Shown one piece after another: positions 8,432 through 18,568 of a stretch of 64,000 nucleotides of DNA. A program made the translations under genes and the position numbers. The stretch covers positions 6,742-70,741 of the forward strand of contig DKGO01000030.1 in assembly GCA_002453315.1 (NCBI GenBank), read 5' to 3'. Source of the stretch: Caryophanales bacterium UBA6768 (GTDB taxonomy: Bacteria; Bacillota; Bacilli; Bacillales_D; Amphibacillaceae). Numbering within the stretch: position 1 is the stretch's first letter; each line of letters begins with the position of its first letter. Below the pieces are notes generated by a model that did no database searches, was not told the DNA's origin, and worked only from the letters and a program-made list of their open reading frames with translations.

Positions 8432-9874
8432 TTATTGATACAACATTTCTAGTGCTTTTTTTAATTGTAAATCATTCTCTTCATTACGCATTTCTTCAAT
8501 AATTGTCATTTCCAAAGTAGAATATGTTTCCCTATCAATTTGACCTGTTACATTTAAGTCATTATCCTCCTGGAATGTGCGAACAATCCCTTGCATATCA
8601 TGGTCAAAATATCCGTCTGTTCGGATTTTATCATATCCGATTCCTTCGAGCATTTGCTGTACTGTTTTAATTTTTTCATTTGATTGTTCCAATTTTAATG
8701 GTTCATCTATCCTAATGGGTGAAATATAAAAAAAGTCGGGTTGATTTTGTTCTATTGTTGGTTCTACCCCAACTTCATTAATCCAATTTCCCTTTGGAGA
8801 TAACCATTTATAAAATGTTAATTTTAATGTACTTCCATCCCCTAGAGGTACTGCTTGTTGTACAGTCCCTTTCCCAAAGGTAGTTTTACCAACAATTTCA
8901 TAATCAATTTCCTTCATCGCCACTGCTAAAATTTCAGATGCTGAGGCACTTCCTTCATCGACTAATATACTGATTGGATATGGTTTCTTTTTATCCAATG
9001 TCGAGTAATATTTTTTTATTTCACCATTTCGATCTTCCCTTTGTAAATATGGGATATCTTTCGGAATGAATTGTTTTAAAATTTCTTCAATTGAATCAAG
9101 TAGACCGCCGGGATTTCCACGCACATCAATGATGAGTCCATCTAATCCTTCACTTTCCAATTCTTCCAAATACGTGAAAAATTCATCAGCTGTCGTTTCT
9201 GAAAATGATGTGATATCAATTATTCCCGTATTTTTTCCGTTAAAATTCTTCGTTTCAACATGGACTGTTTCGATTGGGATATCGTCACGAATTATAGTGA
9301 TTTCAAAGGAATCCGACTGTCCTGCACGTTGGACTAAAAGAGTGACTTCAGAGCCCTTTTTACCCCTAATTTTTTCAACTGCTTCATGTAATTCTAATCC
9401 CTCTAATGATTCTCCATTTACTTGTAATATTTGATCATTAGGTCTTAAACCAGCCTTTTCCGCAGGTGAATTTTTAATTGGTGAAACAATGGTGACATTA
9501 CCATCTAACAATGTTACCTCTGCACCAATCCCCTGAAATGATGATTGGATCTGTTCATTAAATCGCTCCATTGATTCAGCATCCATATAACTACTATAGG
9601 GATCATCAAGCGTTTCAATCATCCCATTAATGGCCCCTTCGAATAATTGGTTTTCATCAATATCCTCTATAAAATGTTCGTTAATTAAATTGAAGGTTTT
9701 CATTACTTTATTTAATTGTTCCTGTGATATATTCGATTCATCTGATTGATCAATGGAAATCGGGCTTTTTTCCAATTTGGGAGCAAAAAAATTCAAGGCA
9801 GTATACGCTCCTAAAAATCCAACAAAAAAGGTAAATATGACAAAAATAATTAAATCACGAAATTTAAAATTCAT
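8432..9874 (-). CDS. ctpB: Carboxy-terminal processing serine protease CtpB (S41A)
   Basis: The 480-residue protein has an N-terminal signal anchor (residues 9-30), a PDZ domain (about 110-190), the S41 protease core and a C-terminal peptidoglycan-binding-like domain (about 400-460). The catalytic Ser lies in GSASASE (Ser311), with Lys335 and Gln339 in FGKGTVQ. CtpB of B. subtilis is secreted into the space around the forespore and cleaves SpoIVFA to activate pro-sigma-K processing. Gene order ftsX - ctpB - minJ is as in B. subtilis apart from the hydrolase gene and IS remnant in between. Confidence 0.92.
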   Translation of the reverse strand: MNFKFRDLIIFVIFTFFVGFLGAYTALNFFAPKLEKSPISIDQSDESNISQEQLNKVMKTFNLINEHFIEDIDENQLFEGAINGMIETLDDPYSSYMDAESMERFNEQIQSSFQGIGAEVTLLDGNVTIVSPIKNSPAEKAGLRPNDQILQVNGESLEGLELHEAVEKIRGKKGSEVTLLVQRAGQSDSFEITIIRDDIPIETVHVETKNFNGKNTGIIDITSFSETTADEFFTYLEELESEGLDGLIIDVRGNPGGLLDSIEEILKQFIPKDIPYLQREDRNGEIKKYYSTLDKKKPYPISILVDEGSASASEILAVAMKEIDYEIVGKTTFGKGTVQQAVPLGDGSTLKLTFYKWLSPKGNWINEVGVEPTIEQNQPDFFYISPIRIDEPLKLEQSNEKIKTVQQMLEGIGYDKIRTDGYFDHDMQGIVRTFQEDNDLNVTGQIDRETYSTLEMTIIEEMRNEENDLQLKKALEMLYQ

Positions 9875-10061
9875 TTGTACACCTCAATAACTTAAAATAC
9901 GTTCTTCATACATTTTATCACAATCATTGTGCTGTTTAAACTTTTGAAAGTAAAACCTTATAATAAAGAAAACATAATTAGGTGAATCAATTTCATAATT
10001 ACTCTTTTTAAAAAGTTGCAGATTAACAGAATTCATAAATATAAATTTAAAATATTCTTTT

Positions 10062-10232
10062 CTGTGTTTACCGGCTTCACTTCGCTTTCCACAGTCATCG
10101 CCTTTACTAATTTAATACGTTTGATAAACTTATTAAATGGATTTTCGGCTGTTGGGGCTGCGCTAAACGCTCATCCCACCGAAAACATTTGCTTTTCCTG
10201 TAGGAGTCTCCGTGAAGCCGGTGTTCACACAG
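10062..10232. repeat. Palindromic (MITE/REP-like) element inside the IS remnant
   Basis: The ends are inverted repeats: CTGTG-ttt-ACCGGCTTCAC at the left and GTGAAGCCGGT-gtt-CACAG at the right. Inside are further inverted stretches (TTTTCGG with CCGAAAA, TGGGG with TCCCA). The GC-rich core stands out from its AT-rich surroundings. It encodes no plausible protein. It looks like a small non-autonomous repeat; copies elsewhere in the genome cannot be checked here. Confidence 0.5.
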
Positions 10233-10292
10233 GCTTTATTCTTTACAATTAAGCAACCTGATTTCGGCTTGTTCTTGTAACCATTGATCACG

Positions 10293-10780
10293 CTAAGCTT
10301 TAGGTTTTCTACCACGTTTCTTAGGCTCCCTTGGCACTTCTCCCTTTTTCTTAGTTAGTTCTTTATCACGGGCTCCAAAATGTGTGGCATCAATAGCAAC
10401 AGTATCGTTGATAATAAAATCTTCTTTTATTGCTTGAACAACCAGTTGTTCTTGAGTATTCTCTAAGATGTTGGTTTCACTCAGTTTTGTCAAAAGCATA
10501 GAATAAGAAGCTCCTGACGGAACAGCATCTGAAACAAGGAAACCACAGTTGAGTTTAAAGGCAATATCATCGTCGGGATGTGCCCAACATATCGAATGAA
10601 AACAGAAATAACCATTGCTGCATAATTCAGTTCTGTTGGTACAACCAATCTTGACTTTTTAATCACTTCATAATAAATGACAACCATATTAATGGCTGAA
10701 ATGATGGCATCATACTTTTGGGTTGCATATCTGTAAAGTTCCCGGATGCTAAATAAACTAGGTTGTCGTATAATGATCAT
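10293..10780 (-). pseudogene. Truncated, frameshifted IS1182-family transposase
   Basis: Two overlapping reading frames together match the N-terminal third of an IS1182-type DDE transposase. The first (10490-10780) has LFSIRELYRYATQKYDAI and ELNYAAMVISVFIRYVGHIPT. The second (10293-10499) has MLLTKLSETNILENTQEQLV, TVAIDATHFGARD (with the first catalytic Asp) and PKKRGRKPKA. A frameshift near 10490-10580 separates them and a stop follows RGRKPKA, so the catalytic core is lost. GGAGG precedes the first ATG. It cannot make an active transposase. Confidence 0.85.
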
Positions 10781-10914
10781 AGGAAGTATTCCTCCAATCT
10801 CTTTGGATAGTATGATCTAACTGCCATTATACAGGATTTGGGGAGGCACTTCCTTTTTCAACTTTTTAAAGCCTTGCCCAGCATGGGCTTGAAATTATGA
10901 AATTTACTCAGTTA

Positions 10915-10965
10915 ATAAAAAATATCCCTTGTAATAAAATTGAAATACTTTATTACAGGGGATAA
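10915..10965 (-). terminator. Terminator of the M23 hydrolase gene
   Basis: A 15-bp stem, ATCCCTTGTAATAAA with TTTATTACAGGGGAT (one wobble pair), is followed on the minus strand by a T-rich tract. It lies 40 bases after the hydrolase stop codon. Confidence 0.8.
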
Positions 10966-11004
10966 AAATTTAATAATCATGTTTATTAGGATAATCATCA
11001 AAAT

Positions 11005-12327
11005 TTAATTGAAATATTGCAGTGGATTAACAGGATTTTTATATCCGCCGGGATGAACCTCGAAGTGTAAATGTGGACCACTTGAATCCCCGCTTGACCC
11101 CATTGCCCCAATAATATCTCCTTGATTCACCGCTTGACCAACCGATACATTAATACTATTTAAATGACCATAAACTGTAGTAGATGAACCGTGCACTAAC
11201 ATTATATGATTCCCAAGACCCGAATTACTATATTCAACCGTGGATACAATACCCGACGCTGCGGCATAAATATTTTCTCCATATCTTCCTGGGGTTGATG
11301 CACCAATATCCACTCCATTATGTGGTCTGGGATATCCAAATATAGGGTGAAATCTATTTGGATTAAAATGTGATGTTATTCTTTTAGAATCCGTAGGCCA
11401 AATGTATTGTCCATTGCCCTTAATTGGATTACCTTGGTTATTTGAGTTATTTTGTTGTTCCTGTTCTTGTGCTCTCTTTTTTTCTTCTATACTTTTATTT
11501 GCTAATCTTTTGGCTTCCTCAATATATTTTGCTTGACTATCAATTAGTTTCTGTTCTTCTTCAACAGTTAAACTATGATCCTCTAATTCCTCAAATTCTT
11601 TAGCTAATTTCTCCTTCAATTCAGCCTGATTTGCCTTCTGACTATCCAAATCCTTTTTCATCTGTACTAGTTCTACCTTTTGCTTTTCCAATTGTTCTTT
11701 TTGTTTTTTAACCTCTTTTTGATGCTCTGAAACTTCTTTCTCTTTCTCTATTAGAGCAAACTGGTCTTGTTCTAATTGTTTCATTAATGATTTGTCAGAA
11801 TCCATAATCGTACTTACTGTTGTTGAACGACTAATTAGATCCCCGAAACTATTAGAACCAAATATTACAGTTATGTAATTAACAAACCCTCCACTTTCCT
11901 GAATAGAGCGTAACCTATCTTTTAATAGATTTAGTCTATCATTAATTTTGACCTTTAATTCTGTCGTTTCCTTATTTAATTGTTTTATATTTTTTTCTAA
12001 TTCATTTATTTCCTCATCAGTTTCTGTTATCTCATTTTCTTTTTCTTTTATACTAGAGTTAGTTGATGAAATTTTGTTGTCTATTTCATTGATTTTCGAC
12101 TGAATGGATTGTTGTTTCTCCTTGTTCTCATTCATTTCTGATTCAATTTCTTGTTTTTCACCGGAAATGCTGCGTTTTTCGCTTTTTAATTCCTTCTGTT
12201 CTTTGTCTAATTCATTCAGTTCCTCTTCTAGTTCTTGAATAGTTTTTGCTGATACAGAATGATTAAACATAGATATGGGTAGCATAACGATTCCAATAAT
12301 GATGATCAATTTATATGCTAGTCTCAC
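11005..12327 (-). CDS. EnvC-like M23 peptidase with long coiled coil
   Basis: The 440-residue protein has a signal peptide (to about residue 28, SVSA-KT), long coiled-coil stretches (about 30-135 and 185-290) and a C-terminal LytM/M23 domain. The zinc ligands are His336 and Asp340 (HNGVD) and His421 (HLHFEV), and the catalytic His is His388. M23 enzymes of this type are D,D- or L,D-endopeptidases of peptidoglycan. It starts at GTG 12327 behind a G6 ribosome site, about 100 bases after ftsX. In E. coli FtsEX controls EnvC through its coiled coil, and in B. subtilis FtsEX controls the coiled-coil hydrolase CwlO. By position this is probably the FtsEX partner here, but as an apparently complete M23 enzyme. 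Confidence 0.85.
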   Translation of the reverse strand: MRLAYKLIIIIGIVMLPISMFNHSVSAKTIQELEEELNELDKEQKELKSEKRSISGEKQEIESEMNENKEKQQSIQSKINEIDNKISSTNSSIKEKENEITETDEEINELEKNIKQLNKETTELKVKINDRLNLLKDRLRSIQESGGFVNYITVIFGSNSFGDLISRSTTVSTIMDSDKSLMKQLEQDQFALIEKEKEVSEHQKEVKKQKEQLEKQKVELVQMKKDLDSQKANQAELKEKLAKEFEELEDHSLTVEEEQKLIDSQAKYIEEAKRLANKSIEEKKRAQEQEQQNNSNNQGNPIKGNGQYIWPTDSKRITSHFNPNRFHPIFGYPRPHNGVDIGASTPGRYGENIYAAASGIVSTVEYSNSGLGNHIMLVHGSSTTVYGHLNSINVSVGQAVNQGDIIGAMGSSGDSSGPHLHFEVHPGGYKNPVNPLQYFN

Positions 12328-12425
12328 GTCATTACCCCCCTATTAAACTAATTAAAATTTTATCTACCTATACCTTTCATTCAATACGACTTCATTTTCA
12401 ATCCTATAAAATATTTACTAGTTTC

Positions 12426-13319
12426 TTATACCCTTAAAAACTTTCGGACACTCATTAAACATCCCCAGACCCCTATAAATGCCCCAATCAATAATATAAT
12501 ACCTGACAACTGCCAAATAAATGGGTTATATGGTAGGAAATTTACAAAATGGAAGGTTTTTTGTTCGCTTAAACTATCAAATAAAAACTTATATCCGATT
12601 GAAATAAGAGCAATAGGTACGATTGATCCGAATATACCTAATAGAAGACCTTCAACAAAAAATGGCCCTCTTATAAAGGAATTCGTTGCCCCTACTAGTT
12701 TCATAATACCAATCTCCCTACTCCGTGCCATAATCGTCAACTTGATAGTATTAGAGATTAAAAACATTGCAGTGAGCACAAGTCCAACAATTAATACGAT
12801 ACCAATGGTGCGTGCATACTGATTAAATTTAAATAATTTTGGAATAACTTCTTGTCCATAATTAACCCGGTATACATTATCCATTTTTTCAATTTTGGTA
12901 GCTACCATTTCTGTATCTTGTGGTAGGGTCGTTTTAACTATATAAGCATGGTTTAGTGGGTTGTCCTCTTCTATCATCGACCAAACTTGTCCATCTTCTC
13001 CCATACCTTGAATTAATTCTAGCAATTCATCATCTTTCGATGAAAACACCACATTTTCTACTTCAGGAATCGACTCTATCTCACTTGCCAAATCAACAAT
13101 ATCTTGTTCATCTGCTGTTAATTCAATTAATGTTTTAATTTCAACATCTTCTTCAACTTTTTTAGCCATTTGGTTAATATTCAATATAAGTGTGATAAAA
13201 GTACCCACTAATACTAGACTTACGGTTACTGCCCCTATTGAAGCTACGGACATCCAACCATTTCGAACTATATTCTTCATTCCTTCACGAAAATGCCTCG
13301 TGAGTGTTTTAAATTTCAT
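12426..13319 (-). CDS. ftsX: Cell division ABC transporter permease FtsX
   Basis: The 297-residue protein has the FtsX layout: a short cytoplasmic N-terminus, one membrane helix (about 25-48), an extracellular domain of about 110 residues and three C-terminal helices (LIVGLVLTAMFLISNTIKL onward). With FtsE it forms a complex that uses ATP to switch on peptidoglycan hydrolases at the cell surface. The ATG at 13319 (MKFKTLTRHF) has AAGGAGA 9 bases upstream and overlaps the ftsE stop by 11 bases. A longer TTG start at 13352 is unlikely. Confidence 0.93.
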   Translation of the reverse strand: MKFKTLTRHFREGMKNIVRNGWMSVASIGAVTVSLVLVGTFITLILNINQMAKKVEEDVEIKTLIELTADEQDIVDLASEIESIPEVENVVFSSKDDELLELIQGMGEDGQVWSMIEEDNPLNHAYIVKTTLPQDTEMVATKIEKMDNVYRVNYGQEVIPKLFKFNQYARTIGIVLIVGLVLTAMFLISNTIKLTIMARSREIGIMKLVGATNSFIRGPFFVEGLLLGIFGSIVPIALISIGYKFLFDSLSEQKTFHFVNFLPYNPFIWQLSGIILLIGAFIGVWGCLMSVRKFLRV

Positions 13320-13998
13320 ACCCGTATTCTCCTTGTGCTTCGTCTCGTACAATTATTCCATTTTCAATTGCGATGACACGTTTCTTTACTGTATTCACAA
13401 TTTCCTTACTATGTGTTGCCATGATGACAGTAGCACCCCTAGAATTAATCTCTTCTAAAATCCGCATGATAGTCCATGAAGTTTCAGGATCCAAATTACC
13501 GGTAGGCTCATCAGCAATTATTATTTTAGGATGATTTGCAATTGCCCTTGCGATTGATACCCTTTGTTGTTCTCCACCGGATAACTCATCGGGGATTGAT
13601 CTTGCTTTGTTTTTCAACCCTACTAAGTCTAATACTTCCATTACCCTTTTACGAATTCTCCTAGGAGTGGCTTCAATTACTTCCAAAGCAAAAGCAACAT
13701 TTTCGTAGACTGTTAGTTTTGGTAACAATTTAAAATCCTGAAAAACGACGCCAATATCACGTCGTAAATAAGGAACTTCTTTATCTTTTAATGTAGTCGT
13801 ATCTTGCCCTAATATGTGAATTGATCCACTTGATGCTTTTTCCTCTCTATACATCATTCTTATAAAAGTTGATTTTCCAGCGCCACTTGGCCCAACTATG
13901 TATACAAATTCTCCTTGTTCTATTTTAACATTAACCCCGTTTAATGCAGAGACTCCATTCGAGTAAGTCTTATGTACATTATCCATCGTTATTATCAT
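13309..13998 (-). CDS. ftsE: Cell division ATP-binding protein FtsE
   Basis: The 229-residue ABC ATPase has Walker A GPSGAGKST, the LSGGEQQR signature, Walker B IIIADEPTGNLD and the switch His (ATHS). It starts MIITMDNVHKTYSNG, typical of FtsE, and overlaps ftsX in one operon. It powers FtsX-dependent activation of cell-wall hydrolases. Synteny with cccB upstream is as in B. subtilis. Confidence 0.95.
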   Translation of the reverse strand: MIITMDNVHKTYSNGVSALNGVNVKIEQGEFVYIVGPSGAGKSTFIRMMYREEKASSGSIHILGQDTTTLKDKEVPYLRRDIGVVFQDFKLLPKLTVYENVAFALEVIEATPRRIRKRVMEVLDLVGLKNKARSIPDELSGGEQQRVSIARAIANHPKIIIADEPTGNLDPETSWTIMRILEEINSRGATVIMATHSKEIVNTVKKRVIAIENGIIVRDEAQGEYGYEI

Positions 13999-14182
13999 TT
14001 ACTAATCACCTTCATTACAGAGTTCTAGCTTACTAGAGTTTACATACTTCACTCATTATCTTAACATATTTCAACAACTTTTTCGTTATAGAAATATTAC
14101 AATTATATTTCATTTTGACTTATTATATGAAAACTTTACAGTATTCGACAATTTGTGGCAATATTTCAAAGAAAAACAAAAT

Positions 14183-14220
14183 AAAAAGACCTATTAACGT
14201 AAATGTCAATAGGTCTTTTT
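14183..14220 (-). terminator. Terminator after cccB
   Basis: A perfect 13-bp stem, AAAAAGACCTATT with AATAGGTCTTTTT, lies 20 bases after the cccB stop. It is symmetrical and could stop transcription in both directions. Confidence 0.88.
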
Positions 14221-14239
14221 AATATAATTTATCGTGTCA

Positions 14240-14560
14240 TTATTTATGTTCTGCTAACCAATCAGCTACTGCTTTAGCGTCATCACCTTTAATGATACCT
14301 GGAGGCATTGAACCTTGTCCATTCTCAATAATATCGAGAATTTCGTCTGCACTATGATCAGCACCAACTGTTTCTAATGATGGACCACCGCCACCAGCTA
14401 AGTCTGCTCCATGACAGCTAGAGCAGTTGTCTTTATAAATAGCTTCAGCAGCTGATGCACCGTCGCCTGATCCTCCATCATTATCTGAAGAACCACCGCC
14501 ACCACATGCTCCTAAAGCCAGAACAGAACCAAGGGCTAGTGCCATTAACCACTTCTTCAT
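14240..14560 (-). CDS. cccB: Lipoprotein cytochrome c-551
   Basis: The 106-residue protein has a lipoprotein signal with lipobox Cys19 (ALGAC), a Gly/Ser/Asp linker and a single-heme cytochrome c domain. The heme site is CSSCH (Cys46, Cys49, His50) and the distal ligand is probably Met85 in GSMPPG. CccB carries electrons on the outer face of the membrane to terminal oxidases, and could feed the CuA-type oxidase at 4944-6948. Position between ftsE and prfB is as in B. subtilis. A TATAAT-like -10 at 14602-14607 may start its own transcript. Confidence 0.93.
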   Translation of the reverse strand: MKKWLMALALGSVLALGACGGGGSSDNDGGSGDGASAAEAIYKDNCSSCHGADLAGGGGPSLETVGADHSADEILDIIENGQGSMPPGIIKGDDAKAVADWLAEHK

Positions 14561-14712
14561 ATAAACTCCCCCTTACATTATGTAATAATTGGCATATATC
14601 TATTATATCCTAATTTTATATTAATAAAACTGATTTTTGAAAAATTCATAATTTTGTCTTATTTACACATTATTATATTATTTGTCACAAATTTAACAAA
14701 AATATCGATCCT

Positions 14713-15814
14713 TTATTTAACTTTTGATCTTAGGTATGCATCAATAAATATATCTATACTACCATCGATAACACCTTGGGCATTCCCTACTTCAATATTC
14801 GTCCGATGGTCCTTCACCATTGAGTAGGGATGGAAAATATAGGAACGAATTTGACTACCCCAGCCAATTTCTTTTTGCTCTCCGCGTTTTTTTTCTTTTT
14901 CTTCTTCTTGTTTTTCTATTTCAAGTTGATATAGTTTTGATTTCAACATTTTCATGGCTTGTTCACGATTTTTAATTTGGGAACGTTCTGATTGACAGTT
15001 AACAATAATATTTGTAGGTAAATGGGTAATTCTTACAGCTGAATCAGTCGTATTAACGTGCTGCCCACCAGCACCACTGGATCGATAAGTATCAATCTTG
15101 ATATCCTCTGATTTAATTGTTATATCAACATCATTATCTATTTCTGGTGATACTTCACATGAAACAAACGAAGTATGTCGTTTGCCTGAGGAATCAAATG
15201 GAGAAATTCTGACAAGTCGATGTACCCCTCTCTCAGATTTTAAATAACCATACACATTATGTCCTTTGATCAGTAATGACACGTTTTTAACGCCAGCTTC
15301 ATCACCTGCTAAATAGTTTAAAATCTCCACAGTGAAATTTTTACTTTCAGCCCAACGTTGAAACATTCTTAACAATATACTTGCCCAATCTTGGGACTCC
15401 GTGCCACCTGCTCCAGGATGTAATTCTAAAATTGCATTATTTTTGTCGTATGGTTCATTTAATAAAAGTTCTAGTTCAAACGATTCTACTTCCTCTTCAA
15501 GAGGGGGGATAGAACTTTCTATTTCACTCCATAACTGTTCATCATTTTCTTCCTTCACTAATTCATACATTACTTCAATATCATCAGTTTGGGATATTAA
15601 TTTCTCAAAGGAATTCACCTGTCCTTTTATTGCATTTAACTCATTAATCACTTGTTGGGCTTTATCGTGCTCATCCCAAAAGTCACTTTGTGCCATTTTA
15701 TTTTCTAGTTTTTTTATTGACGTTTTTTTTGCCTCTAAGTCAAAGAGACCCCCTAAAGTCTGACAATCTCTCGGATAACTTATCAATTCGTTGTTTTATT
15801 TCAATCATATCCAT
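14713..15814 (-). CDS. prfB: Peptide chain release factor 2 with programmed +1 frameshift
   Basis: The gene is read in two frames. The zero frame starts at ATG 15814 behind GAGGTG and gives 24 residues ([17 protein letters not shown]...) ending AGG GGG TCT CTT TGA. The in-frame TGA is at 15742-15740. Slipping +1 at CTT-T continues with GAC (15741) to give 342 more residues, 366 in all, the usual RF2 length. The domain after the shift has the SPF recognition motif (RISPFDSSG) and the GGQ motif ([18 protein letters not shown]). RF2 releases peptides at UAA and UGA. It starts 40 bases after secA and is probably co-transcribed with it. Confidence 0.95.
15740..15756 (-). promoter_or_regulatory. 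RF2 programmed frameshift site
   Basis: On the minus strand AGGGGG, an internal Shine-Dalgarno-like element, lies 3 bases before CTT-TGA-C, the classic RF2 autoregulatory slip site. When RF2 is scarce the ribosome pauses at UGA and shifts +1; when RF2 is plentiful synthesis stops. The canonical elements and spacing are all present. Confidence 0.95.
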
Positions 15815-15853
15815 TAATTGAAACACCTCTTAATCCAGAATAAAATCTCAATA

Positions 15854-18367
15854 TTACTTACCATGACAATGCTTATATTTTTTCCCACTACCACAAGGAC
15901 ATGGCTCGTTTCGACCTACGTTTTCTTTTTTAACATAAGGTTTACGTGATTTTTTTGAAGCATTTTGATCCCCGGAAACTGCTTTAGTATCCTTTGCAAC
16001 AGCCTCACGTTGCAAGTTTTGTCGAATTTCAGCCTTCATGATATATTTGGCAGTTTCCTCTTCTATACCTTCAATCATTGCTTCAAACATGTTAAAGCCT
16101 TCCATTTGGTATTCCCTTAGGGGATCATTTTGGCCATAAGCCCTTAAATGTATACCTTGCCGTAGTTGATCCATTTGGTCGATATGATCCATCCACTTAC
16201 GATCAACATTTCTTAATAAAATCACTTTTTCAAATTCGCGCATTTGCTCTGAGCCTAGTTCTTCTTCCTTTTCATCATACCTATTGTTTACCTTTTCCAT
16301 AATTAAATCTACCATTTCTTCAGGCTCTTTATCTTTTAACATATTTTCAGAAATGTCATCATGTTCTAAAAGATTGCCACGGATATATTCAACAATGGTT
16401 TGATATTCCCAACGTTCTTCATCCTCATGTTGCGTATGAGTTGAAATAATCCGTTCTAACGTTGATTTAATCATATCCTCAATAATGTCTCGCAACGTGT
16501 CATCTGAATAAATTACTTCGTGTCGTTGCTTATATATGATTTCACGTTGCTCACGAAGTACATCGTCATAGGACAAAACAGTTTTACGTGCATCAAAATT
16601 ATTTCCTTCCACTCTTTTTTGGGCAGACTCAACAGCCCTTGAAACCATTTTACTTTCAATCGGCTGTGTATCGTCCATTCCTAACCTTTCCATCATCGTT
16701 TTTAAATTATCTGATCCAAAACGACGCATCAATTCATCTTCCATCGATAAATAAAATTGCGACATGCCTGGATCCCCTTGACGTCCAGAACGTCCTCTTA
16801 ACTGATTATCGATCCGTCTTGATTCGTGACGTTCAGTTCCAATAACGGCTAAACCACCTAGTTCAATGACACCTTCACCTAATTTAATATCTGTTCCACG
16901 TCCAGCCATATTAGTGGCTATCGTGACCGCACCCCTTTGGCCGGCATTTTCTATAATTTCTGCTTCACGATAATGATTTTTGGCATTTAAGACATCATGT
17001 TTTATTCGTGCTTTTTTTAAAAGGTCAGAAATGACCTCCGAAGTTTCAACAGCAACTGTTCCTACTAATACTGGTTGTCCTTTCTCATGACGTTCTTTAA
17101 TTTCATTGACAACGGATTGAAATTTACCATTTATTGATTTATAAATCATGTCAGCTCTATCATCACGAACGATAGGTTTGTTTGTCGGAATGGCAATAAC
17201 ATCCATATTATAAATATTTCTAAATTCTTCCTCTTCAGTTTTAGCTGTTCCAGTCATACCGGCTAGTTTATTATACATCCGGAAAAAGTTTTGAAATGTA
17301 ATGGATGCTAATGTCATACTTTCATTTTGAATTTGTAATCTTTCTTTCGCCTCGATTGCTTGATGCAATCCATCACTATATCTTCTCCCTTTCATCAGAC
17401 GGCCAGTAAATTGGTCAACAATAACAACTTCTCCATCCTCGATGACATAGTCTGTATCACGATGCATTGATGCATGGGCTTTTAGTGCCTGATTAATATG
17501 ATGTGTTAAAGATACATTATTTAAATCAAACAAGTTTTCAATTCCAAAAAAATTTTCCGCTTTATTAATTCCTTGTTCAGTTAGTTGAACACCTTTAGTT
17601 TTCTCATCAAAGGTATAATCTTCCTCTTTTTTTAAAGTGGTGACAAATGTGTTTGCTTGAATATATAAATCAGCGGATTTTTGCGCACTACCTGAAATAA
17701 TAAGTGGTGTTCTTGCTTCATCAATTAAAATCGAATCCACTTCGTCAATAATGGCATAATTTAGGCCATTTTGAACGATTTGCTCTTTATAGAGCACCAT
17801 ATTATCGCGCAAATAGTCGAAACCAAATTCATTATTTGTACCGTACGTAATGTCACACTCATAAGCTTCTATTTTCTCTTCCTTTGATTTGCCAGTGATA
17901 TTTAACCCAACAGTTAACCCTAAAAAGGAAAATAATTGACCCATTTCAGTCGCATCACGTTCCGCCAAATATTCATTAACGGTAATAATGTGAACACCTT
18001 TTTCAGCAATGGCATTTAAATATGCAGGCATTGTTGAAGCTAATGTCTTACCTTCACCAGTTTTCATTTCTGCTATATTTCCTTGATGCAATACAATAGC
18101 CCCTATTAATTGCACATTAAATGGTCTCATTTTTAGTACTCGTTTTGAAGCTTCTCTAACAGTTGCATAGGCTTCAACAAGTAAATCTTCTAACGTTTCT
18201 CCATTTTTAAATCGCTCTTTAAAATTTTCTGTTTTTTGTTGTAATTGTTCATCAGAAAGCTTTTCAAACTCCAGCTCTAACGCCTCTATTTGATCAACCG
18301 TTTTTTGAATTTGATTTAATTGTCTTTGATTGCCACTTCCAATTAATCTTTTCAATAATCCAACCAT
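15854..18367 (-). CDS. secA: Preprotein translocase ATPase SecA
   Basis: The 837-residue protein has Walker A (MKTGEGKT), the DEVD motif with [12 protein letters not shown], the helicase motifs ([10 protein letters not shown] and RGRSGRQGD) and a C-terminal zinc-binding end, [12 protein letters not shown]. It drives protein export through SecYEG. The ATG lies after GGGAGC. The order hpf - secA - prfB is kept, although a 52-aa gene with its own terminator lies between hpf and secA. Confidence 0.98.
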   Translation of the reverse strand: MVGLLKRLIGSGNQRQLNQIQKTVDQIEALELEFEKLSDEQLQQKTENFKERFKNGETLEDLLVEAYATVREASKRVLKMRPFNVQLIGAIVLHQGNIAEMKTGEGKTLASTMPAYLNAIAEKGVHIITVNEYLAERDATEMGQLFSFLGLTVGLNITGKSKEEKIEAYECDITYGTNNEFGFDYLRDNMVLYKEQIVQNGLNYAIIDEVDSILIDEARTPLIISGSAQKSADLYIQANTFVTTLKKEEDYTFDEKTKGVQLTEQGINKAENFFGIENLFDLNNVSLTHHINQALKAHASMHRDTDYVIEDGEVVIVDQFTGRLMKGRRYSDGLHQAIEAKERLQIQNESMTLASITFQNFFRMYNKLAGMTGTAKTEEEEFRNIYNMDVIAIPTNKPIVRDDRADMIYKSINGKFQSVVNEIKERHEKGQPVLVGTVAVETSEVISDLLKKARIKHDVLNAKNHYREAEIIENAGQRGAVTIATNMAGRGTDIKLGEGVIELGGLAVIGTERHESRRIDNQLRGRSGRQGDPGMSQFYLSMEDELMRRFGSDNLKTMMERLGMDDTQPIESKMVSRAVESAQKRVEGNNFDARKTVLSYDDVLREQREIIYKQRHEVIYSDDTLRDIIEDMIKSTLERIISTHTQHEDEERWEYQTIVEYIRGNLLEHDDISENMLKDKEPEEMVDLIMEKVNNRYDEKEEELGSEQMREFEKVILLRNVDRKWMDHIDQMDQLRQGIHLRAYGQNDPLREYQMEGFNMFEAMIEGIEEETAKYIMKAEIRQNLQREAVAKDTKAVSGDQNASKKSRKPYVKKENVGRNEPCPCGSGKKYKHCHGK

Positions 18368-18489
18368 TTAAAACGCTCCCTAAATCTTTCCTTTTATAAT
18401 ACTTTCCATCATTTATCATAACACTATTCGAATAAAGATGACAACCCGAGACTTACTATAATAACAATTAATTACAGTAGTCCCAAAAT

Positions 18490-18522
18490 TAAAAGAGTAG
18501 TAGAGGATTACTACTCTTTTTA
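18490..18522 (-). terminator. Terminator after the 52-aa gene
   Basis: A 12-bp stem, AAAAGAGTAGTA with TACTACTCTTTT, with T-rich flanks on both strands. It lies about 50 bases after the small gene and isolates it from secA. Confidence 0.75.
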
Positions 18523-18568
18523 ATTTTAGTTTAATTGAGGCTAATGTTGTGGGGTGTTCATGTAGTCA

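Larger units (their letters stand above)
9989..10904 (-). mobile_element. IS1182-family insertion sequence remnant
   Basis: Perfect 12-bp inverted repeats TTTAAAAAGTTG (10007-10018) and CAACTTTTTAAA (10859-10870) bound the element. A second 12-bp inverted pair, AATTTCATAATT (9989-10000) and AATTATGAAATT (10893-10904), lies outside them. Between them is a broken transposase gene keeping only the N-terminal part. Full IS1182 elements are about 1.6-1.9 kb; this one is under 1 kb, so more than half is gone. A palindromic repeat element sits where the transposase C-terminal part should be. No clear target duplication was seen. It separates ctpB from the M23 hydrolase gene. Confidence 0.75.

Noticed and set aside
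10016..10252. 78-codon plus-strand frame in the IS remnant
   Set aside because: It spans the palindromic repeat element and has no start signal.
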